A DNA stretch of 64,000 bases from Xylanimonas ulmi (GCF_004216535.1 NZ_SGWX01000001.1:2418001-2482000), one strand, 5' to 3'; numbered from the stretch's first letter, positions 25,885 to 34,493 are shown. Program-made: numbers and translations. Notes: generated by a model not told the origin, from the sequence alone.

Positions 25885-26949
25885 GTGACCGCAATCACAG
25901 ACGAGGTGACGGTCGGGGTGGTCGCCAACCCCGCGTCGGGGCGCGACATCCGCCGCCTGGTCGCGGCCGCGTCGGTCTTCCCCACCGCGGAGAAGGCCAA
26001 TATGGTGCGCCGGATGCTGGCGGCGTTCGCCGCGGTCGGCGTCGGGCACGCGATGCTCAACACCGACAAGACGGGCATCTCGGCGTCCGTGCTGCGCGCG
26101 GCGCACACCCGGCGCCCCGGGCACGACCCGGACTGGCCGCGCCTGACGTTCTGCGACGAGGACCGACGGCGAGGCACCGCACAGGACACGGTCGACGCGG
26201 TGCGCCGCATGGTCGCCGCCGGCGCCCGCGTGATCGTGTGTCTGGGCGGAGACGGCACCGCTCGGGTCGCCGCCGACGCGTGCGGGGACGTCCCGATGCT
26301 GGCGCTGTCGACGGGCACCAACAACGCCTTCCCGCAGATGCGCGAGGCCACGGTGGCGGGCCTGGCCGCCGGGCTGGTTGCCGTCGGCGCTGTCGACCCG
26401 GCGACGACGGTGCGCCGCGCCGGGGCGCTCGAGGTCCGCACGCCGGGGCGGCGCGAGCTCGCGCTGGTGGACGTGTGCGTCTCGTCCGCGCAGCATGTTG
26501 GCTCGCGCGCGCTGTGGCGCCCCGACGACCTGCTGACGCTCGTGTGCTCGTTCGCCGAGCCCGACGGCGTCGGGCTGTCGAGCGTCGCCGGGCTGCTGTG
26601 CCCGAGCCCGCGCGAGGACCCGGACGGCGTCGTGCTGGACCTGGCGCCGCCCGAGCGGGCCCGCTACGTCGTGCGCGCGTCGATCGCGCCCGGGCTGGTC
26701 GTGCCTGTCGGGGTCGACGCATTCCGCCCGCTGCGCCCCGGCGAGACCCTGACTCTCCCCCGCTCGAACGGCGTCATCGCCGTCGACGGTGAGCGTGAGA
26801 TCGAGCTGTGGGGCGGGCGGCCGGCGACCGTCGCCCTGGTGCGCGACGGCCCGCGCTGCGTCGACGTCGCCGCGGTGATGCGCGAGGCCGCGCGCACCGG
26901 CGTCCTGAGCATTCGGCAGACAACACCGACGAACTGGAGGACCTCATGA
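25885..26949 (+). CDS. acoX: AcoX, NAD-kinase-like protein of the acetoin operon
   Basis: The 354-residue protein belongs to the ATP-NAD/AcoX kinase family. It has the N-terminal VGVVANPASGRDIRRLVAAA and the nucleotide-binding CLGGDGTARV (about 114-123), followed by ALSTGTNNAFP. The GGDGT motif is shared with NAD and diacylglycerol kinases. AcoX is found in many acetoin operons but its reaction has not been settled. The GTG at 25885 begins the operon, and its stop overlaps the acoA start by 4 bp (ATGA at 26946). It is cytoplasmic. Confidence 0.85.
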   Translation: MTAITDEVTVGVVANPASGRDIRRLVAAASVFPTAEKANMVRRMLAAFAAVGVGHAMLNTDKTGISASVLRAAHTRRPGHDPDWPRLTFCDEDRRRGTAQDTVDAVRRMVAAGARVIVCLGGDGTARVAADACGDVPMLALSTGTNNAFPQMREATVAGLAAGLVAVGAVDPATTVRRAGALEVRTPGRRELALVDVCVSSAQHVGSRALWRPDDLLTLVCSFAEPDGVGLSSVAGLLCPSPREDPDGVVLDLAPPERARYVVRASIAPGLVVPVGVDAFRPLRPGETLTLPRSNGVIAVDGEREIELWGGRPATVALVRDGPRCVDVAAVMREAARTGVLSIRQTTPTNWRTS

Positions 26950-27944
26950 CCGACACCATGCCGGCTCCCACGGGATCCGCTGACCTGGGCCCGGAGCGGC
27001 TCTTGGACGCCTACCGGATGATGCGCACGATCCGTGAGTTCGAGGAGCGTGTGCACGCCGAGTTCGCGACGGGCGACATCCCGGGCTTCGTGCACCTGTA
27101 CGCGGGCGAGGAGGCGTCCGCCGCGGGCGTGTGCGTCACCCTCGACGAGCGCGACACCATCTCCAGCACGCACCGCGGCCACGGTCACTGCATCGCCAAG
27201 GGCGTCGAGGTCAAGGGCATGATGGCCGAGATCTACGGCCGCGCCACGGGCACCTGCCGCGGCAAGGGCGGCTCGATGCACATCGCCGACCTGTCCAAGG
27301 GGATGCTCGGCGCCAACGGCATCGTCGGCGGCGGCCCGCCCCTGACGTGCGGCACCGCGCTGGCCGCGAAGTTGAGCGGCACGGGCGGCGTCGGCGTCAC
27401 CTTCTTCGGTGACGGCGCGAGCAACCAGGGCACGACGCTGGAGTCGATGAACCTCGCCTCGGTGTGGAACCTGCCGGCCGTGTTCGTCGCGGAGAACAAC
27501 GGCTACGCCGAGGCGACGGCGAGCACGTGGTCGGTCGCGACCGACAACATCGCCGACCGCGCCGCCGGGTTCGGCATGCCGGGCGTCATCGTCGACGGCT
27601 TCGACTTCTTCGCGGTGCACGAGGCCGCGCGTGAGGCGGTCGGGCGGGCGCGCGAGGGCGGTGGGCCGACGCTCATCGAGGTCAAGTTCACGCGGTACTT
27701 CGGCCACTTCGAGGGCGACCAGCAGACCTACCGCGCCGACGAGGTCGCCGACGCGCGCGCCAACCTCGACTGCCTCAAGCGCTTCCGCGCGCGCGTCACG
27801 CAGACGGGCGAGCTCACCGGCGCCCAGCTCGACGGCGTCGACGCCGACGTCGCGCGCCTCATCGACGAGGCGGTCGCCGAGGCCAAGGCGGCGCCGCCAC
27901 CGACCGCCGCGGACCTGGAGACCGACGTCTACGTCGTCTACTGA
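26946..27944 (+). CDS. acoA: Acetoin dehydrogenase E1 component, alpha subunit
   Basis: The 332-residue protein is the thiamine-diphosphate-binding E1 alpha subunit. GDGASNQG begins the ThDP/Mg motif, which ends in the ENNGYA asparagine pair. STHRGHGHCIAKG and RGKGGSMH are also conserved. With AcoB it cleaves acetoin and passes the acetyl unit to the lipoyl arm of AcoC, giving acetyl-CoA and acetaldehyde. The ATG at 26946 overlaps the acoX stop. The gene order acoX-A-B-C and the AcoC fusion downstream separate it from pyruvate dehydrogenase E1. Confidence 0.93.
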   Translation: MTDTMPAPTGSADLGPERLLDAYRMMRTIREFEERVHAEFATGDIPGFVHLYAGEEASAAGVCVTLDERDTISSTHRGHGHCIAKGVEVKGMMAEIYGRATGTCRGKGGSMHIADLSKGMLGANGIVGGGPPLTCGTALAAKLSGTGGVGVTFFGDGASNQGTTLESMNLASVWNLPAVFVAENNGYAEATASTWSVATDNIADRAAGFGMPGVIVDGFDFFAVHEAAREAVGRAREGGGPTLIEVKFTRYFGHFEGDQQTYRADEVADARANLDCLKRFRARVTQTGELTGAQLDGVDADVARLIDEAVAEAKAAPPPTAADLETDVYVVY

Positions 27945-27986
27945 CCTGGCCCACCCCGAACCCACGACCCACCCTCAGGAGCGCAC

Positions 27987-29000
27987 ATGGCACGCACGAT
28001 CAGCTATCGCGAGGCGATCAACGAGGCGATCTCGCTGGAGATGAGGCGCGACCCCAGCGTCATCGTCATGGGCGAGGACAACGCCGGCGGCGAGGGCAGC
28101 CCCGGCGACGACGACGCCTGGGGCGGCGTCCTCGGCGTCACCAAGGGGCTGTACCACCAGTTCCCCGGCCGGGTGCTGGACACCCCCATCTCGGAGTCGG
28201 CCTTCATCGGCGCCGCGATCGGCGCGGCGACGGCGGGCCTGCGCCCGGTGGCCGAGCTCATGTTCATCGACTTCATGGGCGTGTGCTTCGACCAGATCTT
28301 CAACCAGGCCGCCAAGTTCCGGTACATGTTCGGCGGCAAGGCGCGCACACCCGTGGTCATCCGCACCATGTACGGGGCGGGGTTGCGCGCCGCGGCGCAG
28401 CACTCGCAGGCGCTGTACCCGATCTTCACGCACATCCCCGGGCTCAAGGTCGCCGTCCCGTCGAGCCCGTACGAGGCCAAGGGCCTGCTCGCCGCGGCCA
28501 TCCGCGACGACGACCCGGTCATCTTCTGCGAGCACAAGGCCCTGTACGACACGCAGGGCGAGGTGCCCGAGGGCGCGTACGCCCTGCCGTTCGGTGAGGC
28601 CGACGTCGTCCGTGACGGCGACGACCTGACGATCGTGGCGATCGGGCGGATGGTGTCGTTCGCCCGGGACGCGGCAGAGGACCTGGCCCGCCAGGGGGTG
28701 GAGGCCGAGATCATCGACCCGCGCACCACCAGCCCGCTCGACACGGCCACGATCCTGGAGAGCGTCGAACGGACGGGTCGGCTCGTCGTCGTCGACGAGG
28801 CCTCGCCACGGTGCAACGTCGGGACCGACATCGCCGCCCTGGTCGCCCAGGAGGGCTTCGGCTCGCTGCGCGCGCCGATCCAGGTCGTCAGCCCGCCGCA
28901 CACCCCGGTCCCGTTCTCGCAGGCGCTCGAGGACGTCTACATCCCCGACGCCCAGCGCGTCGTCAACGCCGCCAAGACCGTCCTGGACTGGGTCCGCTGA
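27987..29000 (+). CDS. acoB: Acetoin dehydrogenase E1 component, beta subunit
   Basis: The 337-residue E1 beta subunit has the N-terminal TISYREAINEAISLEMRRDP, the catalytic-loop region SESAFIGAAIGAATAGLRPV and a C-terminal transketolase-type domain (VVVDEASPRCNVGTDIAALV). It forms the heterotetrameric ThDP enzyme with AcoA. The ATG at 27987 follows AGGAG with a short spacer (CTCAGGAGCGCAC). Its TGA stop overlaps the acoC ATG by one base. Confidence 0.93.
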   Translation: MARTISYREAINEAISLEMRRDPSVIVMGEDNAGGEGSPGDDDAWGGVLGVTKGLYHQFPGRVLDTPISESAFIGAAIGAATAGLRPVAELMFIDFMGVCFDQIFNQAAKFRYMFGGKARTPVVIRTMYGAGLRAAAQHSQALYPIFTHIPGLKVAVPSSPYEAKGLLAAAIRDDDPVIFCEHKALYDTQGEVPEGAYALPFGEADVVRDGDDLTIVAIGRMVSFARDAAEDLARQGVEAEIIDPRTTSPLDTATILESVERTGRLVVVDEASPRCNVGTDIAALVAQEGFGSLRAPIQVVSPPHTPVPFSQALEDVYIPDAQRVVNAAKTVLDWVR

Positions 29001-30130
29001 TGTCGGTCATCTGGGTCGTCATGCCCAAGTGGGGGCTGTCGATGGAGTCCGGCCGCATCACCGAGTGGCTCGTGAGCGAGGGCGACGAGGTCGCCGAGGG
29101 CGACGAGCTGTGCGAGATCGACACCGAGAAGATCGCGGGCGCGCTGGAGTCGACGGCGGACGGCACGCTGTGCCGGGTCATCGCCGCGGTCGGCGAGGTG
29201 GTCCCGGTCGGGGCCACGATCGCGCTCGTGGCCGACGCGGCGGTCGCGGAGGCCGCCGTCGAGGAGGCCGCGCGGGCCGCGCGCGAGGAGCTCGACGCGG
29301 GGGTGGTCGAGGAGGTCGCCGGTCCCGAGGTCGGCTGCGTCGAGGTCGCGGGGCGCTCGCTCGCCTACGCCCGCAGCGGCGAGGCGGGCACCGCCGTCGT
29401 GCTGGTGCACGGCTTCGGCGGTGACAAGAACTCCTGGCTGTTCGTGCAGGAGCCGCTTGCGGCCGACCACGTCGTGGACGCGATCGACCTGCCGGGTCAC
29501 GGGGAGTCGGCGACCGACGTGGGCGACGGGTCGCTCGCGACGCTCGCGGCGGCGGTCACCGGCTACCTTGACGCGCGCGGGATCGACCGGGCCCACCTGG
29601 TCGGCCACTCGCTGGGCGGCGCCGTGGTCACGGCGGCCGCCGCGGCGGCGCCCGACCGCGTGCTCTCGCTCACGCTCGTGGCGCCCGCGGGGTTCGGCGC
29701 CGCGGTCAACGCCGCCTACCTGCGGGGGTTCGCGGGGGCGACGTCGCGCCGCGAGCTCCAGCCACACCTGCGGGCGCTGTTCGCCGACGAGTCGCTGGCC
29801 ACCCGCCAGCTCGCCGACGACCTCATGCGCCACAAGCGGCTCGACGGCGTCGCGGAGGCGCTCGCCGCGCTGCTGGGCACGCTGCTGACCGACGACGACC
29901 GCGCCGGGCTCGACGCGCTGAGCCTGCTCGACGGGCTCGACGTGCCGGTCATGGTCGTGTGGGGCCGCCAGGACGCGGTGCTGCCGTTCACCAACACGGC
30001 GGCGTTCGACGGGCGGCGTCAAGCCGGGCAGTGCGAGGTCCGCGCGGTCGACGACGCCGGCCACATGGTCCATATGGAGCGGCCGTCGGCGGTGGTCGAG
30101 GCGGTGCGCGCGCTGACGCGCCCGCGCTGA
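29000..30130 (+). CDS. acoC: Acetoin dehydrogenase E2 component: lipoyl domain fused to an alpha/beta hydrolase
   Basis: The 376-residue protein has a lipoyl domain (1-78) with K44 in IDTEKIAG, a short Ala/Glu linker, and an alpha/beta-hydrolase domain (about 115-376) with oxyanion HGFGG and nucleophile S204 in GHSLGG. The acid is in the WGRQDAVLPF region and the histidine in DDAGHMVHMERP. This fusion, lacking the usual CoA-acyltransferase core and E1/E3-binding domain, is the classic AcoC form of acetoin complexes. It needs lipoylation, for which a ligase is encoded at 33573. No E3 is encoded nearby. Confidence 0.93.
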   Translation: MSVIWVVMPKWGLSMESGRITEWLVSEGDEVAEGDELCEIDTEKIAGALESTADGTLCRVIAAVGEVVPVGATIALVADAAVAEAAVEEAARAAREELDAGVVEEVAGPEVGCVEVAGRSLAYARSGEAGTAVVLVHGFGGDKNSWLFVQEPLAADHVVDAIDLPGHGESATDVGDGSLATLAAAVTGYLDARGIDRAHLVGHSLGGAVVTAAAAAAPDRVLSLTLVAPAGFGAAVNAAYLRGFAGATSRRELQPHLRALFADESLATRQLADDLMRHKRLDGVAEALAALLGTLLTDDDRAGLDALSLLDGLDVPVMVVWGRQDAVLPFTNTAAFDGRRQAGQCEVRAVDDAGHMVHMERPSAVVEAVRALTRPR

Positions 30131-30164
30131 CGCGCCGCCAGGGCCGTCGGCGCCGCCAGGGCCG

Positions 30165-31220
30165 TCAGGGCCGCACGAGGATCTTGACGTTCTCCTCCTT
30201 GTTGCCGATGAGCTCGTCGAAACCCTTGGCGACGATGTCGGCCAGGTCGATCCGCCCCGTGATGAACTGGTGCGGGTCGACCAGGCCGTCGGCGACCATC
30301 TGGATGGTCGCGGGGTGGTCGCCCGCGTACGCGAGCGAGCCGAGCACGTTGACCTCGCGGAAGACCAGATCGTTCATCGCGACCGTGGCCTCGTGCCCCC
30401 AGATGGCCACATTGACGCACGTGCCGCCCACGCGCGTGGAGCGCACGGCGGCCCGCAGGACGGCGTCGACGCCCGCGCACTCGAACGAGACGTCGGCGCC
30501 GCGCCCCGCGGTCAGCTCCATCACCGCGTCGACGACGTCGATGGCGCCCGGGTCGATCACGTGCTCCGCCCCGGCTGTCACGGCCTTGGCCTTGCGGACC
30601 TGCGCGGGCTCGACGGCGATGACCTGCTCGACGCCGGCGGCCCGCAGCGCGGCGGTCGTGACCAGCCCGATCGGACCGGCGCCGAAGACGAGCGCGGTGT
30701 CGCCGGGCCGCGCGCCCGAGAGCCGGACCGCGTGGTGGGCGACGGCGAGCGGCTCGACGAGCGCGCCGACGTCGGTGCCCAGGTCCCCCAAGGGGTGCAC
30801 CCAGCGGGTCTCGGCCACGACGTAGCGTGAGAACCCGCCACCGAAGCCCGAGAGCCCGACGAAGCCGAGCGTCGCGCACACGTTGTAGCGCCCGCGCTCG
30901 CACGCGTCGCAGCGCCCGCACACGATGTACGGCTCAACGACGACGCGGTCGCCCACGGCGACGCCCTGCGCGCCCTCGCCGACCTCGGCGACGACGCCGG
31001 CGAACTCGTGGCCGAGCGTGACGGGGACCGACTCACCGGTGAGCGGATGGGGTGAGCCCGCAGGAGGGGCGAAGATCGGCCCGTCGAGATACTCGTGCAG
31101 GTCGGTGCCGCAGATCCCGCACCACTCGACCTCGACTTTGACCGTGCCCGGTCGCACCTGCGGCTCGGGGACGTCATCGATCCGGATGTCGCCGCGGCCG
31201 TGGAAACGCGCTGCCCTCAT
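30165..31220 (-). CDS. 2,3-butanediol dehydrogenase, zinc-dependent MDR family
   Basis: The 351-residue medium-chain dehydrogenase has catalytic zinc ligands in CGICGTDLHEYLDGP and TLGHEFAG, four structural-zinc cysteines in CGRCDACERGRYNVC, and an NAD-binding FGAGPIGLVTTAALRAAG. LHEYLDGPIFAPPAGSPHPL is characteristic of 2,3-butanediol dehydrogenases. It would oxidise butanediol to acetoin for the AcoABC complex. The ATG at 31220 has GGAGG five bases upstream. It is convergent with acoC and divergent from the GAF regulator. Confidence 0.92.
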   Translation of the reverse strand: MRAARFHGRGDIRIDDVPEPQVRPGTVKVEVEWCGICGTDLHEYLDGPIFAPPAGSPHPLTGESVPVTLGHEFAGVVAEVGEGAQGVAVGDRVVVEPYIVCGRCDACERGRYNVCATLGFVGLSGFGGGFSRYVVAETRWVHPLGDLGTDVGALVEPLAVAHHAVRLSGARPGDTALVFGAGPIGLVTTAALRAAGVEQVIAVEPAQVRKAKAVTAGAEHVIDPGAIDVVDAVMELTAGRGADVSFECAGVDAVLRAAVRSTRVGGTCVNVAIWGHEATVAMNDLVFREVNVLGSLAYAGDHPATIQMVADGLVDPHQFITGRIDLADIVAKGFDELIGNKEENVKILVRP

Positions 31221-31297
31221 GGTCACCTCCGCCTGGGGAACGCGGCGAACGCCGCCGCGAGACGGCCAGCACAGCGCGCCCGCGCCCGGCGCGGGAG

Positions 31298-31314
31298 GGT
31301 TGCGCCGTTGTTGC
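31298..31314 (+). promoter_or_regulatory. Candidate aco-regulon operator between butanediol dehydrogenase and regulator genes
   Basis: GGTTGCGCCGTTGTTGC has the two GTTGC half-sites 11 bp apart, as upstream of acoX and lplA. It lies 78 bp upstream of the dehydrogenase start and 117 bp upstream of the regulator start. Confidence 0.55.
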
Positions 31315-31335
31315 CTCCCGGTTTGGTTGCCCCAG

Positions 31336-31351
31336 TGTGACGGTTGTCACA
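31336..31351. promoter_or_regulatory. CRP/GlxR-type binding site
   Basis: TGTGA-CGGTTG-TCACA matches the TGTGA-N6-TCACA consensus of CRP-family regulators exactly. It lies between the divergent butanediol dehydrogenase and regulator genes, so carbon-source (cAMP) control of acetoin use is likely. Confidence 0.65.
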
Positions 31352-31430
31352 TTTGGGCGTCGGTGGGCACTATGGGGGACCGCACCATCCGATGGGGCCG
31401 CAACGACGCGGCTGGAAGAGGGTGATTGGC

Positions 31431-32678
31431 GTGGCCCGGTTCGAGGCGATCCGCCCTGGCACGGACCTGTCGCGCTACGCGCGCGAGCTGGCCCGGGTGC
31501 ACGACGCCGTCGTCGCGGGCGCCCGACCCCACACGCCGCCGCGCGCGATCGTGTCACGCTCGTGGGCGCGAGTGCTGCGGGCGGGCCTGGACCCGTCGCG
31601 GCTCAACGCCCGTGACCGGCTGCCCCGCAGCGAGGTCGAGCGGCGTCGGGCGCGCTCGGCGCTGAGCCTGGTCATCGGCGACCTCGTCCAGACCGTGTCG
31701 GCCGTGGCTGACGCCTCCCCGTTCCTCATGGTCGTCACGGACGCCGACGGTGTCCTGCTGTGGCGCGTGGGCTCCCCCGCCGTCCGCGGGAGGGCCGACC
31801 GCCTCGGCTTCACCGAGGGCGCGCGCTGGACGGAGCACCAGGTGGGGACCAACGCGATCGGCACAGCGCTCGCCGAGGCCGCCCCCGTCCAACTCTTCGC
31901 GGGCGAGCACTTCGAGGAGAGCCAGCACGCGTGGTTCTGCGCCGCGCACCCGATCCACGACCCGCGCGACGGAAGGCTGCTGGGGATCGTCGACGTGAGC
32001 GGCCCCGCCCTGACACTGCACCCGGCCATCGGCGCGCTCGTGGCCACCAGCGTGCGGCTCGCTCAGGCGCAACTGTGGCAGCACCTCCAGCGACGCCTGG
32101 AGCGGCTGCGCAGGCGCGCGGCGCCCGTGCTGGCGACGATCACAGGACCGGTCCTGCTCGTCGACGTGGACGGTTGGGTCGCCCACTACTCGGGCGTCCC
32201 GCCACGGGCGCGCATCGAGGCCCCCCGCGACGACACACCGCTCGCGGTCCCCGGCATGGGCCTGTGCGTCCCCGAGCGCCTCGACGACGGCTGGCTGGTG
32301 CGGCCCGGCCGCGGTGGCCACGCGCTCGCGGCGGTGCTCGATCTGACGGCCTCGCCCGTGCTGGAGGTCCGCTCGCACGACGCCGCCTGGCGCACGCCGC
32401 TGTCGCACCGGCACGCCGAGATCCTCGACCTCCTACACAGTGCGGGGCGCTCCGGGCTGTCGGCGGGCCAGCTCAGCCGGGCCCTGTACGGCGACCCCGA
32501 CCACACGGTGACCGTCCGCGCCGAGATCTCCCGGATGCGCCGGCAGGTCGGCGCGCTCGTGAGCGCGCGCCCCTACCGCGTCGCCGACGGCGTCGCGCTC
32601 TCGGTCACCGGGCCGCCGTCGACCCCGCGGGCGTGCCCTCAGACGAACAGCATCCCGCCGTCGACCAGGACCGACTGA
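31431..32678 (+). CDS. GAF-domain regulator of acetoin catabolism (AcoR-like, no AAA+ domain)
   Basis: The 415-residue protein has the N-terminal AcoR-type region (IVSRSWARVLRAGLDP), a GAF domain (about 95-210) with ARWTEHQVGTNAIGTALAE and the AHPIHDPRDGRLLGIVDVSG segment, and a C-terminal winged helix (about 315-395, HAEILDLLHSAGRSGLSAGQ). Classical AcoR has a sigma-54 AAA+ domain and a Fis HTH. Here both are missing, as in many actinobacterial relatives. It probably senses acetoin through GAF and binds the GTTGC repeats. The GTG at 31431 follows GGAAGAGG. Its last 40 bp overlap the convergent SDR gene. Confidence 0.82.
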   Translation: MARFEAIRPGTDLSRYARELARVHDAVVAGARPHTPPRAIVSRSWARVLRAGLDPSRLNARDRLPRSEVERRRARSALSLVIGDLVQTVSAVADASPFLMVVTDADGVLLWRVGSPAVRGRADRLGFTEGARWTEHQVGTNAIGTALAEAAPVQLFAGEHFEESQHAWFCAAHPIHDPRDGRLLGIVDVSGPALTLHPAIGALVATSVRLAQAQLWQHLQRRLERLRRRAAPVLATITGPVLLVDVDGWVAHYSGVPPRARIEAPRDDTPLAVPGMGLCVPERLDDGWLVRPGRGGHALAAVLDLTASPVLEVRSHDAAWRTPLSHRHAEILDLLHSAGRSGLSAGQLSRALYGDPDHTVTVRAEISRMRRQVGALVSARPYRVADGVALSVTGPPSTPRACPQTNSIPPSTRTD

Positions 32679-33412
32679 CCCGTCATGTAGTCGGAGTCGG
32701 GACCGGCGAGGAACGAGACCAGTTTGGCGACGTCGTCACCCGTCGAGACGCGCCCGAGCGTGATGCCGGCGGCCATCTCCCGCATCGACTCCCCCGTGTC
32801 GACGCCGTTGATGGCGCCGAGGTCACGGTCGATCTCCACCCACATCGCGGTGTCGACGATGCCCGGACAGTAGGCGTTGACCGTGATGCCGTGCGGCGCC
32901 CACTCCTGCGCAGCCGCCTGGGTCAGCGCCCGCACCGCGAACTTGCTGGAGCTGTAGACGCCGAGCAGGGCGAACCCCTTGTGGCCCGCGATCGACGCGG
33001 CGCCGATGATCTTGCCTCCCGAGCCTTGCGCGATCATCTGTCGCGCGGCCTCGGTGTAGCAGAGGAAGACGCCGCGCCCGTTGACGGCGTGCACGCGGTC
33101 GTACTCCTGTGGGCTCACGTCAAGCAGCGCCTTGGTCTGGGCGATCCCGGCGTTGGCGACCATGACGTCGAGCGACCCGAGCCGTTCGGCGGTGTCGGCG
33201 ACCAGCGCCCGCACCGAGGCCAGGTCCGACACGTCACCGTGCAGCGCGACGCTGCGCACGCCGTGCGCCTGCGCCTCCTGGCGCGTGGCCTCCAACTCGG
33301 CGGACATCGACGGCAGATCGGACAGGGCGACGTTGTGGCCGTCCTGCGCCAGCCGCAGCGCGATGGCCCTGCCGATCCCTCGGGCGGCGCCGGTGACATG
33401 GGCGACGGTCAT
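32639..33412 (-). CDS. Short-chain dehydrogenase, acetoin(diacetyl) reductase / meso-butanediol dehydrogenase-like
   Basis: The 257-residue SDR has the NAD-binding TGAARGIG (7-14), NAG at 87-89 and the catalytic S140, Y153 and K157 (GVYSSSK). PHGITVNAYCPGIVDTAMW and a GESMREMAAGITLGRVSTGDD-type segment resemble BudC/diacetyl reductase proteins. It interconverts diacetyl, acetoin and butanediol stereoisomers. The ATG at 33412 has AGGAGGAGA upstream. It is divergent from lplA, and the shared intergenic region carries the GTTGC direct repeat, tying it to the acetoin regulon. Confidence 0.88.
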   Translation of the reverse strand: MTVAHVTGAARGIGRAIALRLAQDGHNVALSDLPSMSAELEATRQEAQAHGVRSVALHGDVSDLASVRALVADTAERLGSLDVMVANAGIAQTKALLDVSPQEYDRVHAVNGRGVFLCYTEAARQMIAQGSGGKIIGAASIAGHKGFALLGVYSSSKFAVRALTQAAAQEWAPHGITVNAYCPGIVDTAMWVEIDRDLGAINGVDTGESMREMAAGITLGRVSTGDDVAKLVSFLAGPDSDYMTGQSVLVDGGMLFV

Positions 33413-33524
33413 GGGACTCTCCTCCTGGATCGTGCTGGACGGGCTCCGCCATGGCGTGGGACAGCGCGGTGGCGTGGGACTGTGTGCGCCTTGAGCCTGC
33501 GCAGCGCGCCGCGGGGCCGCCAAG

Positions 33525-33541
33525 GGTTGCCCGGTTGTTGC
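33525..33541 (+). promoter_or_regulatory. Candidate aco-regulon operator between SDR and lplA genes
   Basis: GGTTGCCCGGTTGTTGC is nearly identical to the site at 31298 (15 of 17 positions). It ends 31 bp before the lplA start and lies 113 bp from the SDR start. Confidence 0.55.
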
Positions 33542-33572
33542 GCCCGGCGCCGCGCACCGGCACGATCCGACA

Positions 33573-34364
33573 ATGCTGCTGTTGAGCGCGCACGACGACG
33601 CGGGCGGCGCCGGCCTGGACCCGGCGCTCGATCTTGCCCTCGCGCACGCGCTGGTGCGGCGCGCGGGCGCGGGCGACCTGTCGGGCGCCGTGCGCGTCTC
33701 CCGACCGGCCGCGCCCGTGGTGGTCTTCGGGCGGCGCGACGTGCGCCACGCGCGCTTCGCGGCCGCCGCCGACGCGGCACGCGCCGCCGGGTTCGAGCCC
33801 CTGGTTCGCGCGGTCGGCGGCCTGCCGGTCGCCTACACGCGCGCCGCCGTCGTCGTCGACCACGTCGGCACGGGCGAGCGCCCGGGCGACGGCATCGAGC
33901 GGCGCTTCGCCGACTTCGGCGACCTGTACGCGCGCGCCCTGCGGCGCTTGGGCGTCGCCGCGCAGGTCGGGCCGGTGCCGGGCGAGTACTGCCCGGGCGC
34001 ACACAGCGTCAACGCGCGCGGGCAGGTGAAGTTGGTCGGCACCGCCCAGCGGGTGGTACGCGACGCGTGGCTGTTCAGCGCGCTCGTGGTCGTCGACGAC
34101 GCCGACCGGGTCCGCGCGGTGCTCGGGGACGTGTACCGGCTGCTCGACCTGCCCTTTGACGCGCGGTCGGTCGGCGCTCTGGCCGACGAGGCGCCCGGGA
34201 CCGACGTCGAGGCCGTGCGCGACGCGGTGCTCGCGGTGTGCGGGGAGCGCGACCCGCTGGTGCCCGCTCCACTCGACGACGCGACGCTCGCGCTGGCCAG
34301 GACGCTGGCCGCCCAGCACCGCGTCACCGTCGGCGCTGTCCCGGGCCCACGCTCACCTGGCTGA
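33573..34364 (+). CDS. lplA: Lipoate-protein ligase A-type enzyme
   Basis: The 263-residue protein has the biotin/lipoate ligase fold. SRPAAPVVVFGRRDVRHA is the ligand-binding loop, VRAVGGLPVAYT the substrate site, and EYCPGAHSVNARGQVKLVGTAQRV contains the conserved lysine (QVKLVGTAQR). It would attach lipoate to K44 of AcoC. The ATG at 33573 lacks a strong ribosome-binding site. The position beside an acetoin reductase gene and an aco-type operator supports a dedicated role, but general lipoylation or an octanoyltransferase role is not excluded. Confidence 0.82.
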   Translation: MLLLSAHDDAGGAGLDPALDLALAHALVRRAGAGDLSGAVRVSRPAAPVVVFGRRDVRHARFAAAADAARAAGFEPLVRAVGGLPVAYTRAAVVVDHVGTGERPGDGIERRFADFGDLYARALRRLGVAAQVGPVPGEYCPGAHSVNARGQVKLVGTAQRVVRDAWLFSALVVVDDADRVRAVLGDVYRLLDLPFDARSVGALADEAPGTDVEAVRDAVLAVCGERDPLVPAPLDDATLALARTLAAQHRVTVGAVPGPRSPG

Positions 34365-34493
34365 CGGCAGGCCCTGCTGACCCATCCGAGAGCGGGCGTC
34401 GCACTGAGCCCCGCGCGAGGCGGCCCGGCCACCCGCGTCTCCTCGCGCCCCTCCCCACGCCGCTCCTTGCGCCGTGTGCGCGAGGCGTGTGGC

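Noticed and set aside
30131-30164. GCCGCCAGGGCCGTC repeats between acoC and the butanediol dehydrogenase gene as a terminator
   Set aside because: They are direct, not inverted, repeats and do not form a stable stem.
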